A DNA stretch of 64,000 nucleotides. Source: Thiofaba sp049322715 (lineage in GTDB: Bacteria > Pseudomonadota > Gammaproteobacteria > Halothiobacillales > Halothiobacillaceae). Every line of letters starts with the position of its first letter. The first letter of the stretch is position 1. A program made the position numbers and the translations under genes. Under the pieces are notes generated by a model. The model saw only the letters and a program-made list of their open reading frames with translations, did no database searches and had not been told where the DNA came from. Of this stretch, positions 8,384 to 16,095 are shown piece after piece. Location: positions 1-64,000 of the forward strand of contig JBMOQP010000009.1 in the NCBI GenBank assembly GCA_049322715.1, written 5' to 3'.

Positions 8384-9531
8384 TTGGCCTCGTCCCGGGC
8401 CTGCCAGGCAGCCTTGAGGGCGATCGCGCCCTGATGGACCACGCGGTCATCCGCCTTCAGCTCGCCCGCGACCAGCACGGCATCTCCGGCGCTGCCGCGT
8501 TGCACAACTGGGATAGGGATGATGCCATCGCCTCGCTGCACGAAGACCCTGTCCTGGCCGCCGATGCGCACGATGGCGGACGGCGGGACCTGCCAGACCT
8601 TGCCGTCCTCGGCGAACCGGACCTGCACCCGTTGGCCCGGGCGCAGCGCGCTGCCCTGCGGGAGCTCGATCCGGACCTGTACGGTTTGGCGCTGGGCGTC
8701 GGCGGTCAGGCCGACGGCGAGCGCCTTGCCCGCGAGATCACCGGGCTGGACTTGCACGGACTGGCCGGGGCTCAGCTTCGTGGCCTGTTCGAGAGGTACC
8801 TCGGCCTCGACCCAGCGGCGGTCGGTGTAGGCCAGTTCGGCGGCGGCCTCGCCCTCGTCCAGCCAGGTGCCGGGCGAAGCACTCAGCATCAGCAGGGCGC
8901 CATCGCGCGGGGCGCGCAGGGTGAGTTGCGGAATCCATCCCTGGATTCCGCCCTCCGGGGGGCGCGAAGCGTCCCGGCACTGTTCCCTACAGTGCTGTTC
9001 GGACAGGGCTGTGCCGTTGCCGGGCAATCGGTCCGGGGCGATGCCCGCAAGCCCGAGGCGCGCGGCCAGGCCGCGGGTCTCGGCGCTGGCCTGGCGCAGG
9101 GCGATCTCGGCCTCGCGCACGCGGCGCTCGACGCCGATCCCTTCCTTCACCAGCCGCTGCTCGCGCGCCAGGGTCTGGCGGGCGAGGTCCTCACTGGCGC
9201 GGGCACGCTGGTAGTCCTGCACCAGCTGCACCAGGGCCGGGCTGTAGATGGTAAGGAGCGGTTGTTCCGCCTTCACCGTGCCGCCGGCGCTGGCATGCAC
9301 GCGCGTGACGCGCCCGGGAAGCGGCGCGACGAGCTGTTCGTGTCCGTCCGGCGGTAGCGTGACCTTGCCCGGCCATGCGGCGCCGCTGGCGGTCTGTGCC
9401 TGCGCGGGGGGCGCGAAGCGCAGGCCGAGGGATTCGATCTGTGCCGGCGACAGCGTGAGGGCCTCGCCGGCCTGGGACAGGGCGGAGCTCCAAAGCAAGG
9501 CAACGCCCAGAAGGAGGGAATGATGGTTCAT
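8380..9531 (-). CDS. czcB: Periplasmic adaptor (membrane fusion) subunit, CzcB/CusB type
   Basis: A 383-aa HlyD-type adaptor linking the inner-membrane pump to the outer-membrane channel. A signal peptide (MNHHSLLLGVALLWSSALSQA) is followed by barrel-sandwich, helical hairpin and beta-barrel regions typical of the family. Residues about 177-201 are encoded by an inserted hairpin repeat; removing it would join ALSE to LTLRAPRDG, as in ordinary adaptors. The gene overlaps czcC and czcA by ATGA at each end, so the three are translationally coupled. Confidence 0.92.
   Translation of the reverse strand: MNHHSLLLGVALLWSSALSQAGEALTLSPAQIESLGLRFAPPAQAQTASGAAWPGKVTLPPDGHEQLVAPLPGRVTRVHASAGGTVKAEQPLLTIYSPALVQLVQDYQRARASEDLARQTLAREQRLVKEGIGVERRVREAEIALRQASAETRGLAARLGLAGIAPDRLPGNGTALSEQHCREQCRDASRPPEGGIQGWIPQLTLRAPRDGALLMLSASPGTWLDEGEAAAELAYTDRRWVEAEVPLEQATKLSPGQSVQVQPGDLAGKALAVGLTADAQRQTVQVRIELPQGSALRPGQRVQVRFAEDGKVWQVPPSAIVRIGGQDRVFVQRGDGIIPIPVVQRGSAGDAVLVAGELKADDRVVHQGAIALKAAWQARDEAK
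8928..9000. repeat. Hairpin repeat inserted in frame in czcB
   Basis: A single unit of about 73 bp made of the GCGGAATCCATCCCTGGATTC hairpin, a short GGGGGGC...GCGTCCC spacer and a second hairpin with arms CACTGT/ACAGTG around TCCCT. It is translated through without a stop, giving a peptide that includes EQHCREQCRDA and IQGWIPQ. This is a different reading frame from those used in trmB and malic enzyme. Confidence 0.85.
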
Positions 9532-10730
9532 GGCAGGACTCCCTGGGCCTGGTTGTGGCGTGCGATCCAGCGACCGGCCTCAAGGGCGCCGAGGCGCGCC
9601 GCGCGCTCGGCATCAAAGGTGCGCCGCATCACACTGACATAGTCGATGGTGTCCATTTCGCCCTCGTCCAGCCGAAGTCCCGCCAGACGCAGTTCGTCGC
9701 GCGCGGCGAGGGCGCGCTTTTCCGCCATGTCTGCCTGGCGCCGGGACGCCTCCAGCCCCAGGGCGGCCTGCTGGCGTTGCAGTTGCAGCTCGCGCTCGAG
9801 CCGGGTCAGGCGTACGGCCGCCTCGGTCTCGGTATAACGCAGGGTGGACTCGGCCGACTGCCGATGGCGCTCCCAGGGCAGTGGAAGATTCAGGTTGAGG
9901 GTGACGGCGTCCAACGCAGGGCTGCCGGGAGGCTCTTCGTGCCGCGCCTGCATCCCGAGTGTTGGTGTGCCCTTGGCGGCCAGGGTGCCGGTGCGGCGCT
10001 CAGCACTCGCGCGGTCGAGGGCCAGGCGCGCCTGGGCCCACTGGGGATGGTCTTCGATGGGGCGATCGGCGGCCAGAGGTTCAAGTGGCAAGGCGGGCGG
10101 AGTGTCCTGGCGGCTGATCAGGCGCCAGGCGGCCAGGGCCTGGCGCTGCTCCGCGCGGGCCGCCTCCAGTTGCAGGTCAAGATCGAGGATCTCGCCTTCC
10201 AGGGTGATCAGGTCGGCACGCGGACGCTCGCCCAGGGCGACCAGGCGCTTGAGCCGCTCGAGGGCGCGGCGGGCATCAATGCTGGCACCCTGCAGGGACG
10301 CGGCCGAGGCTTCCGCCAGGGCGACCTGCCAGGCCGCTTCGCGCAATTGTCCGGCCAGCTCCAGCTGGAGCAGCCGGAGATCCTCGCGCGCCTGGCCGTC
10401 GATGCTGGTGGCGAGCTGGGCGTGGGCATCGGTCTGGCCGGGGCGCCAGAGGGGCAACTCGACGCCCGCGCTCCACTCGCGGTATTCGCCGAAGCCGCCG
10501 TCCTCGCGGCCGCCCTGGGCGCCCAAGGTGAGGGAAGGCGGCGCGGCGAGCAGGCCTTCCGCCTGGGCCTGCGCGGCCCGCGCCTCGGCCTGGCGGGCTT
10601 CCACCAAAGCCTGCTCCGGCGCCTGTTGCAGAAGGTGCTGGAGGGCCTGCTGAAGGTCGATGCCCCCGTCGGCCATCAGGGGGGGCGGGAGGGATAGCAG
10701 CAGGGCAAGCGTGAGGGCATGTCGGTTCAT
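9528..10730 (-). CDS. czcC: TolC-type outer-membrane efflux protein, CzcC/CusC family
   Basis: A 400-aa outer-membrane factor that provides the exit duct of the RND exporter. It has a signal peptide (MNRHALTLALLLSLPPPLMA) and two repeats of long amphipathic helices rich in Ala, Arg, Gln and Glu, the pattern of OEP domains. It is the first gene of the czcCBA-type operon, and its stop overlaps the czcB start (ATGA). A TTGCGT-N16-TATATC promoter candidate lies directly upstream. Confidence 0.92.
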   Translation of the reverse strand: MNRHALTLALLLSLPPPLMADGGIDLQQALQHLLQQAPEQALVEARQAEARAAQAQAEGLLAAPPSLTLGAQGGREDGGFGEYREWSAGVELPLWRPGQTDAHAQLATSIDGQAREDLRLLQLELAGQLREAAWQVALAEASAASLQGASIDARRALERLKRLVALGERPRADLITLEGEILDLDLQLEAARAEQRQALAAWRLISRQDTPPALPLEPLAADRPIEDHPQWAQARLALDRASAERRTGTLAAKGTPTLGMQARHEEPPGSPALDAVTLNLNLPLPWERHRQSAESTLRYTETEAAVRLTRLERELQLQRQQAALGLEASRRQADMAEKRALAARDELRLAGLRLDEGEMDTIDYVSVMRRTFDAERAARLGALEAGRWIARHNQAQGVLP

Positions 10731-10735
10731 GCCCT

Positions 10736-10763
10736 GATATAAGCACAGGCTGGCTTAACGCAA
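10736..10763 (-). promoter_or_regulatory. Candidate sigma-70 promoter of the efflux operon
   Basis: On the minus strand TTGCGT (10763-10758) and TATATC (10741-10736) are separated by 16 bp, ending only 6 bp before the czcC ATG. The transcript would be almost leaderless, so this assignment is weak. No metal-regulator box was recognised. Confidence 0.35.
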
Positions 10764-10778
10764 GCTGAAAAGGCGGTG

Positions 10779-11603
10779 TCAGGTCAGGCTCGCGGCCAGG
10801 GCCTGTCGCACGGGCGCGGTGTCGGGCTGCACGCCTCGCCACAGGCGGAAACTCTCCGCCGCTTGTTCGACCAGCATGCCGAGGCCGTCCAGCGACAGGC
10901 GCGCGCCATGGGCACCGGCCCAGCGCTGGAAGGGGGTGGGGGCCGTGCCGTAGGCCATGTCGTAGGCCACCGCGCCTGGGGCGAGCAGGCCGTCCGGCAG
11001 GGGGGGCAGCTCGCCCGAGAGGCTTGCGGAGGTGCCGTTGATCACGAGGTCGAAGGGGCCCTGGACCGCGTCGAAGCCGCAGCCGCGGATGGGGCCGAGG
11101 TCGGCGAAATCGGTGGCGAGCTGAAACGCCTTGTCGGCGGTGCGGTTGGCGATGACCAGCTCGGCGGGCCTCTGGGCCAGCAGGGGGGCGAGCACGCCGC
11201 GCACCGCGCCGCCGGCGCCGAGGATCAGCACGCGCTTGTCCTCGATCGCCGCGCCCTGCTTGATCAGGTCGCGCACCAAACCCGTGCCGTCCGTGTTATC
11301 GCCCTCGATCACGCCGTCCGCATGGAAGATGAGCGTGTTGACCGCGCCGGCGCGGGCCGCACGCTCGCTGAGCCGGTCGGCGAGCTCGAAGGCCTCCAGC
11401 TTGAACGGCACGGTGACGTTCAGGCCCCGGCCTCCCTCGGCGCGAAAGCGAAGGACTGTCTCGCGGAATCCGCCCAGCGGGGCAAGGATGCGCTCGTAGC
11501 TCATCGCCTGCCCTGTCTGCTCCGCGAACATGGAGTGGATGAGGGGGGACTTGCTGTGGGCGATGGGGTTGCCGATGACGGCGTAGCGGTCGGGTGCGGA
11601 CAT
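10779..11603 (-). CDS. aroE: Shikimate dehydrogenase AroE
   Basis: A 274-aa NADP-dependent enzyme reducing 3-dehydroshikimate to shikimate in aromatic amino acid synthesis. The N-terminal substrate domain has the signature IGNPIAHSKSP. The catalytic Lys is in NVTVPFK and the Asp in DNTDGTG. The C-terminal Rossmann domain shows LILGAGGAVRGV and the NADP-type NRT. Full length for the family. It stands downstream of phosphoribulokinase, which has its own terminator, so it is probably separately transcribed. Confidence 0.97.
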   Translation of the reverse strand: MSAPDRYAVIGNPIAHSKSPLIHSMFAEQTGQAMSYERILAPLGGFRETVLRFRAEGGRGLNVTVPFKLEAFELADRLSERAARAGAVNTLIFHADGVIEGDNTDGTGLVRDLIKQGAAIEDKRVLILGAGGAVRGVLAPLLAQRPAELVIANRTADKAFQLATDFADLGPIRGCGFDAVQGPFDLVINGTSASLSGELPPLPDGLLAPGAVAYDMAYGTAPTPFQRWAGAHGARLSLDGLGMLVEQAAESFRLWRGVQPDTAPVRQALAASLT

Positions 11604-11693
11604 GGCGGATCGGTTTTGAGAGGGCGGTCAGTGCCGGAATCATGCTTGCTCATGATAGCCGGTGGAGCGGGCGAGCGTTCTCCTTGGGAGCGA

Positions 11694-11725
11694 AACGAAA
11701 AACCCCGGCGAGGGCCGGGGTCTTG
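11694..11725 (-). terminator. Rho-independent terminator of phosphoribulokinase
   Basis: On the minus strand ACCCCGGCC and GCCGGGGT pair around CTC and are followed by a T-run. The hairpin sits about 20 bp after the stop of the phosphoribulokinase gene. Confidence 0.85.
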
Positions 11726-11746
11726 AGGGCTGGAATCCAGGCGGGA

Positions 11747-12634
11747 TTACTTGCCGCGGCCTTCGATCAGCTGGTGGATCATCGGGGCCAGGATCAGCTC
11801 CATGGCGAAGCCCATCTTGCCGCCCGGGACCACGATGGTGTTCGGACGGGACATGAAGGCGCCCGGGATCATGGACAGCAGGTACGGGAAATCCGCGCGC
11901 TTCGGGTTGCGGAAGCGGATGACCACGAAGCTCTCGTCCGGGGTCGGGATGTCGCGGGCAATGAACGGGTTGGAGGTGTCCACGGTGGCCACGCGCTGGA
12001 AGTTCACGTCGGTGCGCGAGAACTGCGGGGTCACGTAGTTGATGTAGTCCGGCATGCGACGCAGGATGGTGTCGACGATGGCCTCGGCGGAGTAGCCGCG
12101 CTCCTTGTTGTCGCGGTGGATCTTCTGGATCCACTCCAGGTTGACGACCGGCACCACGCCCACGCCAAGGTCGACGTGCTGGGCGACGTCGACGCTGTCG
12201 GTCTTCACCAGGCCGTGCAGGCCTTCATAGAACAGCAGGTCGGTGCCTTCCGGGATGTCTTCCCACGGGGTGAACTCGCCGGCCTTGAGGTTGGTGGACA
12301 GGCGAGCGTTGTGCTCGGCGGCTTCCTCGTCGCTGTGCAGGTAGTAGCGCTTCTTGCCGGTGCCGCTGTGGCCGTAGGCCTTGAACAGGTCGGCCAGCTT
12401 GTCGAAGTGGTTGGCTTCCGGGCCGAAGTGGCTGAAGTTGTTGTTGCCTTCGGCCTCGGCCTTCTTGACGGCCTCGCGGAAGGCCATGCGATCCAGGCTG
12501 TGGAAGCTGTCACCCTCGATGATGGCGGGGTTGATCTTCTCGCGGCGGAAGATCTGCTCGAAGGCGCGCTTGACGGTTGTGGTGCCGGCGCCGGAGGAAC
12601 CGGTCACCGCGACGACGGGATGCTTCTTGGACAT
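11747..12634 (-). CDS. prkB: Phosphoribulokinase, bacterial type I
   Basis: A 295-aa kinase that phosphorylates ribulose-5-phosphate to ribulose-1,5-bisphosphate, the CO2 acceptor of Rubisco. The P-loop is GSSGAGTTT near residue 12. Conserved features include EGDSFHSLDR, the HFGPEANHFD region, and FYEGLHG for the catalytic Asp/Glu area. Length matches the octameric proteobacterial form. The gene is monocistronic here, with a strong promoter and a terminator. It is the main evidence that the organism fixes CO2 by the Calvin cycle; no Rubisco gene is in the window. Confidence 0.97.
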   Translation of the reverse strand: MSKKHPVVAVTGSSGAGTTTVKRAFEQIFRREKINPAIIEGDSFHSLDRMAFREAVKKAEAEGNNNFSHFGPEANHFDKLADLFKAYGHSGTGKKRYYLHSDEEAAEHNARLSTNLKAGEFTPWEDIPEGTDLLFYEGLHGLVKTDSVDVAQHVDLGVGVVPVVNLEWIQKIHRDNKERGYSAEAIVDTILRRMPDYINYVTPQFSRTDVNFQRVATVDTSNPFIARDIPTPDESFVVIRFRNPKRADFPYLLSMIPGAFMSRPNTIVVPGGKMGFAMELILAPMIHQLIEGRGK

Positions 12635-12682
12635 GGAGGTGTCTCCCGGGACAAGGGTAAAAAAATGGAGAAAATCCGTCCG

Positions 12683-12711
12683 ATTCTAAGCCCTTGCCCC
12701 TCGCCTGACAA
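12683..12711 (-). promoter_or_regulatory. Sigma-70 promoter of phosphoribulokinase
   Basis: On the minus strand TTGTCA (12711-12706) and TAGAAT (12688-12683) are spaced by exactly 17 bp. They lie about 49 bp upstream of the ATG, which has GGGAGA as a ribosome-binding site. This is a near-consensus promoter, fitting high constitutive expression. Confidence 0.7.
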
Positions 12712-12774
12712 AAACGGGAGCTTTTCGGCAGGATGCCGCAACGCGAACAAGGACGTAGATCCTTGATTCGCGGA

Positions 12775-12950
12775 GGCTGTCGCGGCTGAACACGTCCATG
12801 TGTCCAGCCCTTCGGGGAACGCTAAACGCGGGCTTACGCCAGCTTCGCGTTAAGCTGGCGTAAGCCCGCGTTCCCTCATTGCTCCCGACAACGAGGACGA
12901 CATGTGCCGCGACAGCCGAGCTGAAAAAATCCAGGGATGGATTTTTTCAG
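12775..12950. repeat. Nested palindromes between phosphoribulokinase and trmB
   Basis: This fills the 340-bp gene-free space. The outer 12-bp arms GGCTGTCGCGGC (12775-12786) and GCCGCGACAGCC (12906-12917) enclose a perfect 18-bp-arm hairpin, GCGGGCTTACGCCAGCTT (12828-12845) with its complement at 12852-12869 and a 6-nt loop. A separate hairpin at 12920-12950 has arms CTGAAAAAATCC/GGATTTTTTCAG. The 18-bp-arm sequence recurs in part inside the malic enzyme gene. No coding potential is seen. Confidence 0.85.
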
Positions 12951-12981
12951 ATGCTGTCTTCCTCTCCCAAGGGGCAGCAGG

Positions 12982-13755
12982 TCAGGCCTTGCGTGTGTAG
13001 AGCAGGTCCCAGACGCCATGCCCGAGGCGCAGGCCGCGTCGCTCGAACTTGGTCTCCGGGCGCCACGCGGGGCGACCGGGGGCAAAGGCGCCGGGCCCGT
13101 TCACGTTCTCGAACGCGGGGCTCGCCTCCAGCACCTCGCGCATGTGCTCGGCGTAGTTCTCCCAGTCGGTCGCCAGGTGCCATAGCCCGCCCGGGCGCAG
13201 GCGCGAGGCGACCAGCTCGGCGAACGCCGGCTGCACGATGCGGCGCTTGTGATGGCGGCTCTTGTGCCAGGGATCCGGAAAGAACAACAGGAGGCGGTCG
13301 AGGCTGGCCTCGGGAATGCGCCGCCTGAGCAGTTCCACCGCGTCCGTGTTGGCCACGCGCACGTTGGCCAGGCCCTTCTGCTCGACCAGCTGCAGCAGGT
13401 GGCCGACGCCGGGGCGGTGCACCTCGACGCCGATGAAGTTCAGCTCGGGGGCCGCCTCGGCCATCGCCGCGAGCGATTCGCCGTTGCCGAAGCCGATCTC
13501 CAGCGTCACGGGGTGGTCGTCGCCGAACAGGGCGATCAGGTCGATCGGCCCATCGCCTTCGGGAATGCCGAAGCGAGGCAGCAGCTCGTCCAGTGCGCGC
13601 TGCTGGCCGACTGTGAGGCGGCCTTCGCGGCGGACGAAGCTCTTGATGGTTCGGCGGAATCCATCCCTGGATTCCGCCCTGCGGGTGTCGCCCTGCGGCG
13701 ACACAATGTCATTCCCGATGACATTGTTCAGGAAGGGGGGGGGCGCCTCGGTCAT
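12982..13755 (-). CDS. trmB: tRNA (guanine-N7)-methyltransferase TrmB with inserted peptide
   Basis: A SAM-dependent enzyme making m7G46 in tRNA. The motif EIGFGNGES binds SAM, and FPDPWHKSRHHKRR is the family signature. The start at 13755 (MTEAPPPF) is chosen because AGGAG lies 8 nt upstream; an earlier in-frame ATG falls inside a repeat. The protein is 257 aa against about 215-240 usually. Residues 10-35 are encoded by a hairpin repeat placed just before the conserved TIKSFVRREGR. The insertion is near the disordered N-terminus, so activity is probably retained. Confidence 0.95.
   Translation of the reverse strand: MTEAPPPFLNNVIGNDIVSPQGDTRRAESRDGFRRTIKSFVRREGRLTVGQQRALDELLPRFGIPEGDGPIDLIALFGDDHPVTLEIGFGNGESLAAMAEAAPELNFIGVEVHRPGVGHLLQLVEQKGLANVRVANTDAVELLRRRIPEASLDRLLLFFPDPWHKSRHHKRRIVQPAFAELVASRLRPGGLWHLATDWENYAEHMREVLEASPAFENVNGPGAFAPGRPAWRPETKFERRGLRLGHGVWDLLYTRKA
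13653..13728. repeat. Hairpin repeat inserted in frame in trmB
   Basis: A compact 76-bp copy with all modules: GCGGAATCCATCCCTGGATTC hairpin, CCCTGCGGG turn, TGTCGCCCTGCGGCGACA hairpin, and AATGTCATTCCCGATGACATT hairpin ending in GTT. It encodes NNVIGNDIVSPQGDTRRAES and RDGFRR. This is the clearest single-unit example of the family. Confidence 0.9.
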
Positions 13756-13769
13756 GCAATCTGCTCCTT

Positions 13770-13886
13770 CGTCATTGCGAGCGCAGCGAAGCAATCCATG
13801 CGGCGTATCGGCATGGAACGTGGCATGGATCGCCACGTCGCTTCACGACTAACGCGAAGCTGGCGCACGCCCGCGATGACGAATAA
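13770..13886. repeat. CGTCATTGCGAG-type dispersed repeat between thiG and trmB
   Basis: It begins CGTCATTGCGAGCGCAGCG and ends CCCGCGATGACG, with internal GCAATCCATG and GGATCGCCACG. This layout is common in proteobacterial intergenic repeats. A second, diverged copy lies at 20171-20327 between pilC and pilB. Confidence 0.75.
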
Positions 13887-13894
13887 AACCCTTG

Positions 13895-14683
13895 TCAGAA
13901 GAACAGCCCGTCAGTCGGCGAGGAGGCCGAGGCGAAGCGGCGGCGCGGCATGCGGCCGGCCTTGAACGCCATGCGGCCGGCCTCGATGGCGCGCTTCATG
14001 GCGCCGGCCATCATCACCGGATCCTTCGCCTCGGCGATGGCGGTGTTCATCAGCACGCCGTCGCAGCCCAATTCCATCGCGATGGCCGCGTCGGAGGCGG
14101 TACCCACGCCGGCGTCGACGATGATCGGCACCTTGGCGTTCTCGACGATGGTGAGGATGTTGTACTTGTTCTGCACTCCGAGGCCCGAACCGATCGGGGC
14201 GGCCAGCGGCATGACGGCCACGCAGCCGATCTCCTCCAGTCGCTTGGCGATGATCGGGTCATCGGAGGTGTAGACCATGACCTTGAAGCCGTCCTTCACC
14301 AGGATCTCGGCGGCCTGCAGAGTGGCGCTGACGTCGGGGTAGAGGGTGCGCGGGTCGCCGAGCACCTCCAGCTTGACCAGGTCGTGGCCGTCGAGCAGCT
14401 CGCGCGCCAGGCGACAGGTGCGCACCGCATCGTCCACGTTGTAGCAGCCGGCGGTGTTCGGCAGCAGGGTGTATTTCGACGGCGGCAGAACGTCGAGCAG
14501 GCTGGGCTCGTCCGGGTTCTGGCCCAGGTTCACGCGGCGCACCGCCACGGTGATGATCTCCGCCCCGGCGGCCTCGGTGGCCAGGCGGGTCTCCTCCATG
14601 TCCTTGTACTTGCCTGTGCCGGTGAGCAGGCGTGAGTGGTAGGCCTTGCCGGCGATGATGAGCGGATCGTTGAACATGGTCAT
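13895..14683 (-). CDS. thiG: Thiazole synthase ThiG
   Basis: A 262-aa TIM-barrel enzyme that builds the thiazole phosphate of thiamine from deoxyxylulose phosphate, dehydroglycine and ThiS thiocarboxylate. The Schiff-base Lys lies in DLVKLEVLGD (Lys104), with the phosphate-binding stretches VMPLAAPIGSG and VDAGVGTASDAA. The ATG at 14683 overlaps the ygfZ stop (ATGA), so the two are coupled. No ThiS gene is adjacent. A longer open frame upstream of this start is read-through across ygfZ and is not coding. Confidence 0.96.
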   Translation of the reverse strand: MTMFNDPLIIAGKAYHSRLLTGTGKYKDMEETRLATEAAGAEIITVAVRRVNLGQNPDEPSLLDVLPPSKYTLLPNTAGCYNVDDAVRTCRLARELLDGHDLVKLEVLGDPRTLYPDVSATLQAAEILVKDGFKVMVYTSDDPIIAKRLEEIGCVAVMPLAAPIGSGLGVQNKYNILTIVENAKVPIIVDAGVGTASDAAIAMELGCDGVLMNTAIAEAKDPVMMAGAMKRAIEAGRMAFKAGRMPRRRFASASSPTDGLFF

Positions 14684-15732
14684 GCAGCGTCGTCCTCGAG
14701 GGCATAGGGCAGCGGGAGGCGCGCAAGTTGCGGGCCGTCGGCGGAGCCGAGGCGCAGCGTGCCCTCCTGGAAAGCCGCCAAGCGTAGCACGGCGAGCAGC
14801 ACGATGCCGCCGTCCGGGTGGGGCGCGGCGCGCACCACCTCGCCGACAGCCGTTTCGTGGTCGTCGCCGAAGATGGCCTGGCCGGGCTGGGCGGTTTCGG
14901 CATCTCTTGTCCGCAGCAGGGCCATGCGCCGGTTGGGCTTGCCGAGGTAGTGCATGCGCGCCACCACCTCCTGGCCTGGGTAGCAGCCCTTCTTGAAGCT
15001 GACCCCGCCGACGCGCTCGAGGTTGGTCATCTGCGGCACGAAGGCCTCGACGGTCTGCGGATAGACCTCGGGCAGGGCGGCGAGGGTGTCGAGCAGATCC
15101 CAGCACAGGGTGCCAGCCGGCACGGCATGCACGTCGAGGCGCTGCCAGAGCTTCTGCATGGGCTCCAGCTCGCCGAACAGTTCGAAACGGGGGGCGTTGC
15201 CCGGCACGCGGATCACGGTCACCCCACCCTCGGTGCGTGCGTCGTCGATGGCGGCCGGCGGCTCGCCCCAGGCCTCGCGCAGCAGCCCCTCGGCGCGCTC
15301 GCCGGCCAGGCCGAAGCGGGCCAGGGCCTCGCCGGCGGATTCCAGCGTCGCCTTGCTGCGCAGGACGAACATGCGCAGGCGCTTGAGGGTCGGCTCGACC
15401 AGCTGGCGCGGCAGGGTCAGGTAGTACACGCCCTCGCGGCGGAACAGGCGCATCAGCGCCAGCATGCGGCCCTTCGGGGTGTTGAGGCTGGTCAGCTGGC
15501 TGTGCCCCTCGTGCACCTTGCGCACGTCGTTGGAGAGCATGTTCTGCAGGAAGGTCTCGGCATCCTCGCCCATCACGGCGATCAGTCCGCGATGGCCGAG
15601 ATCGGCCATGATCTCGCCAGTGAGGGTCAGGGCAAGCTCCTGGTCCGGGTTGCCAAAGTGGGCGACATGGGCGTTTTCCTCCTCCCACTCGGCGCCGCGC
15701 TGCTGCAGAAAGGTTTTCCACTCGGGTTTCAT
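14680..15732 (-). CDS. ygfZ: Folate-binding protein YgfZ
   Basis: A 350-aa protein related to the glycine-cleavage T-protein, which uses tetrahydrofolate to support assembly or repair of iron-sulfur enzymes. The diagnostic motif KGCYPGQE with its conserved Cys is present near residue 245, followed by the C-terminal barrel. Length is normal. It is translationally coupled to thiG and divergent from ygfX across a repeat-filled spacer. Linkage to ygfX is typical of gammaproteobacteria, usually with sdhE as well. Confidence 0.95.
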   Translation of the reverse strand: MKPEWKTFLQQRGAEWEEENAHVAHFGNPDQELALTLTGEIMADLGHRGLIAVMGEDAETFLQNMLSNDVRKVHEGHSQLTSLNTPKGRMLALMRLFRREGVYYLTLPRQLVEPTLKRLRMFVLRSKATLESAGEALARFGLAGERAEGLLREAWGEPPAAIDDARTEGGVTVIRVPGNAPRFELFGELEPMQKLWQRLDVHAVPAGTLCWDLLDTLAALPEVYPQTVEAFVPQMTNLERVGGVSFKKGCYPGQEVVARMHYLGKPNRRMALLRTRDAETAQPGQAIFGDDHETAVGEVVRAAPHPDGGIVLLAVLRLAAFQEGTLRLGSADGPQLARLPLPYALEDDAA

Positions 15733-15795
15733 GGGGCTCTCCGGATGGCCATGCGATCTGGCGTGAACAGAGTGTTCGAGGCATCTTAGGGCGAT

Positions 15796-16079
15796 GCTGA
15801 AAAAAATCCATCCATGGATTTTTTTCAGCTCGGCTGATCCCTCCTCTCAAGCTCTTCCGGCATCCATGCCAGAAGGTCCTGCGGACTTCAGCTTTCGAGA
15901 GCGCCGCGAAGTGAATTTTCTCGAGGGCCGCACCCGCAGGGCTTCCGACATGGAGGTTGGAAGGGACCGAGAGGATGGACCCGCGGCGGCCTCCGCAATC
16001 AACGACTTGCGCCGTTGATTGCGTTGGGGCATCCATGCCCCAAGCAGGCGGCCCTGAATTATGGGACGGCCCGACAGTG
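15796..16079. repeat. Hairpin-rich repeat block between ygfZ and ygfX
   Basis: This occupies the whole 360-bp divergent spacer. It starts with a long hairpin at 15796-15829 (CTGAAAAAAATCC arms around ATCCATGGAT). GATCCCTCCTCTC, CTTCCGGCATCCATGCCAGA and TCGAGAGCG follow; these recur downstream of coaE and near 50 kb. Palindromes CAATCAACG...CGTTGATTG and GGGGCATCCATGCCCC come next. No gene was found, including the sdhE expected next to ygfX. Confidence 0.8.
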
Positions 16080-16095
16080 TTCAAGGAGATGAACG

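Noticed and set aside
8928..9000. A short target-site duplication (AAC) at the ends of the inserted repeats
   Set aside because: It fits czcB but would give the wrong frame in trmB and is absent in the malic enzyme and kinase copies, so no duplication is claimed.
13895..16084. A 729-codon open frame on the minus strand covering ygfZ and thiG
   Set aside because: Only the last 262 codons match a family (ThiG); the rest is the ygfZ gene read in another frame, an effect of high G+C. ThiG starts at 14683 with an ATGA overlap.
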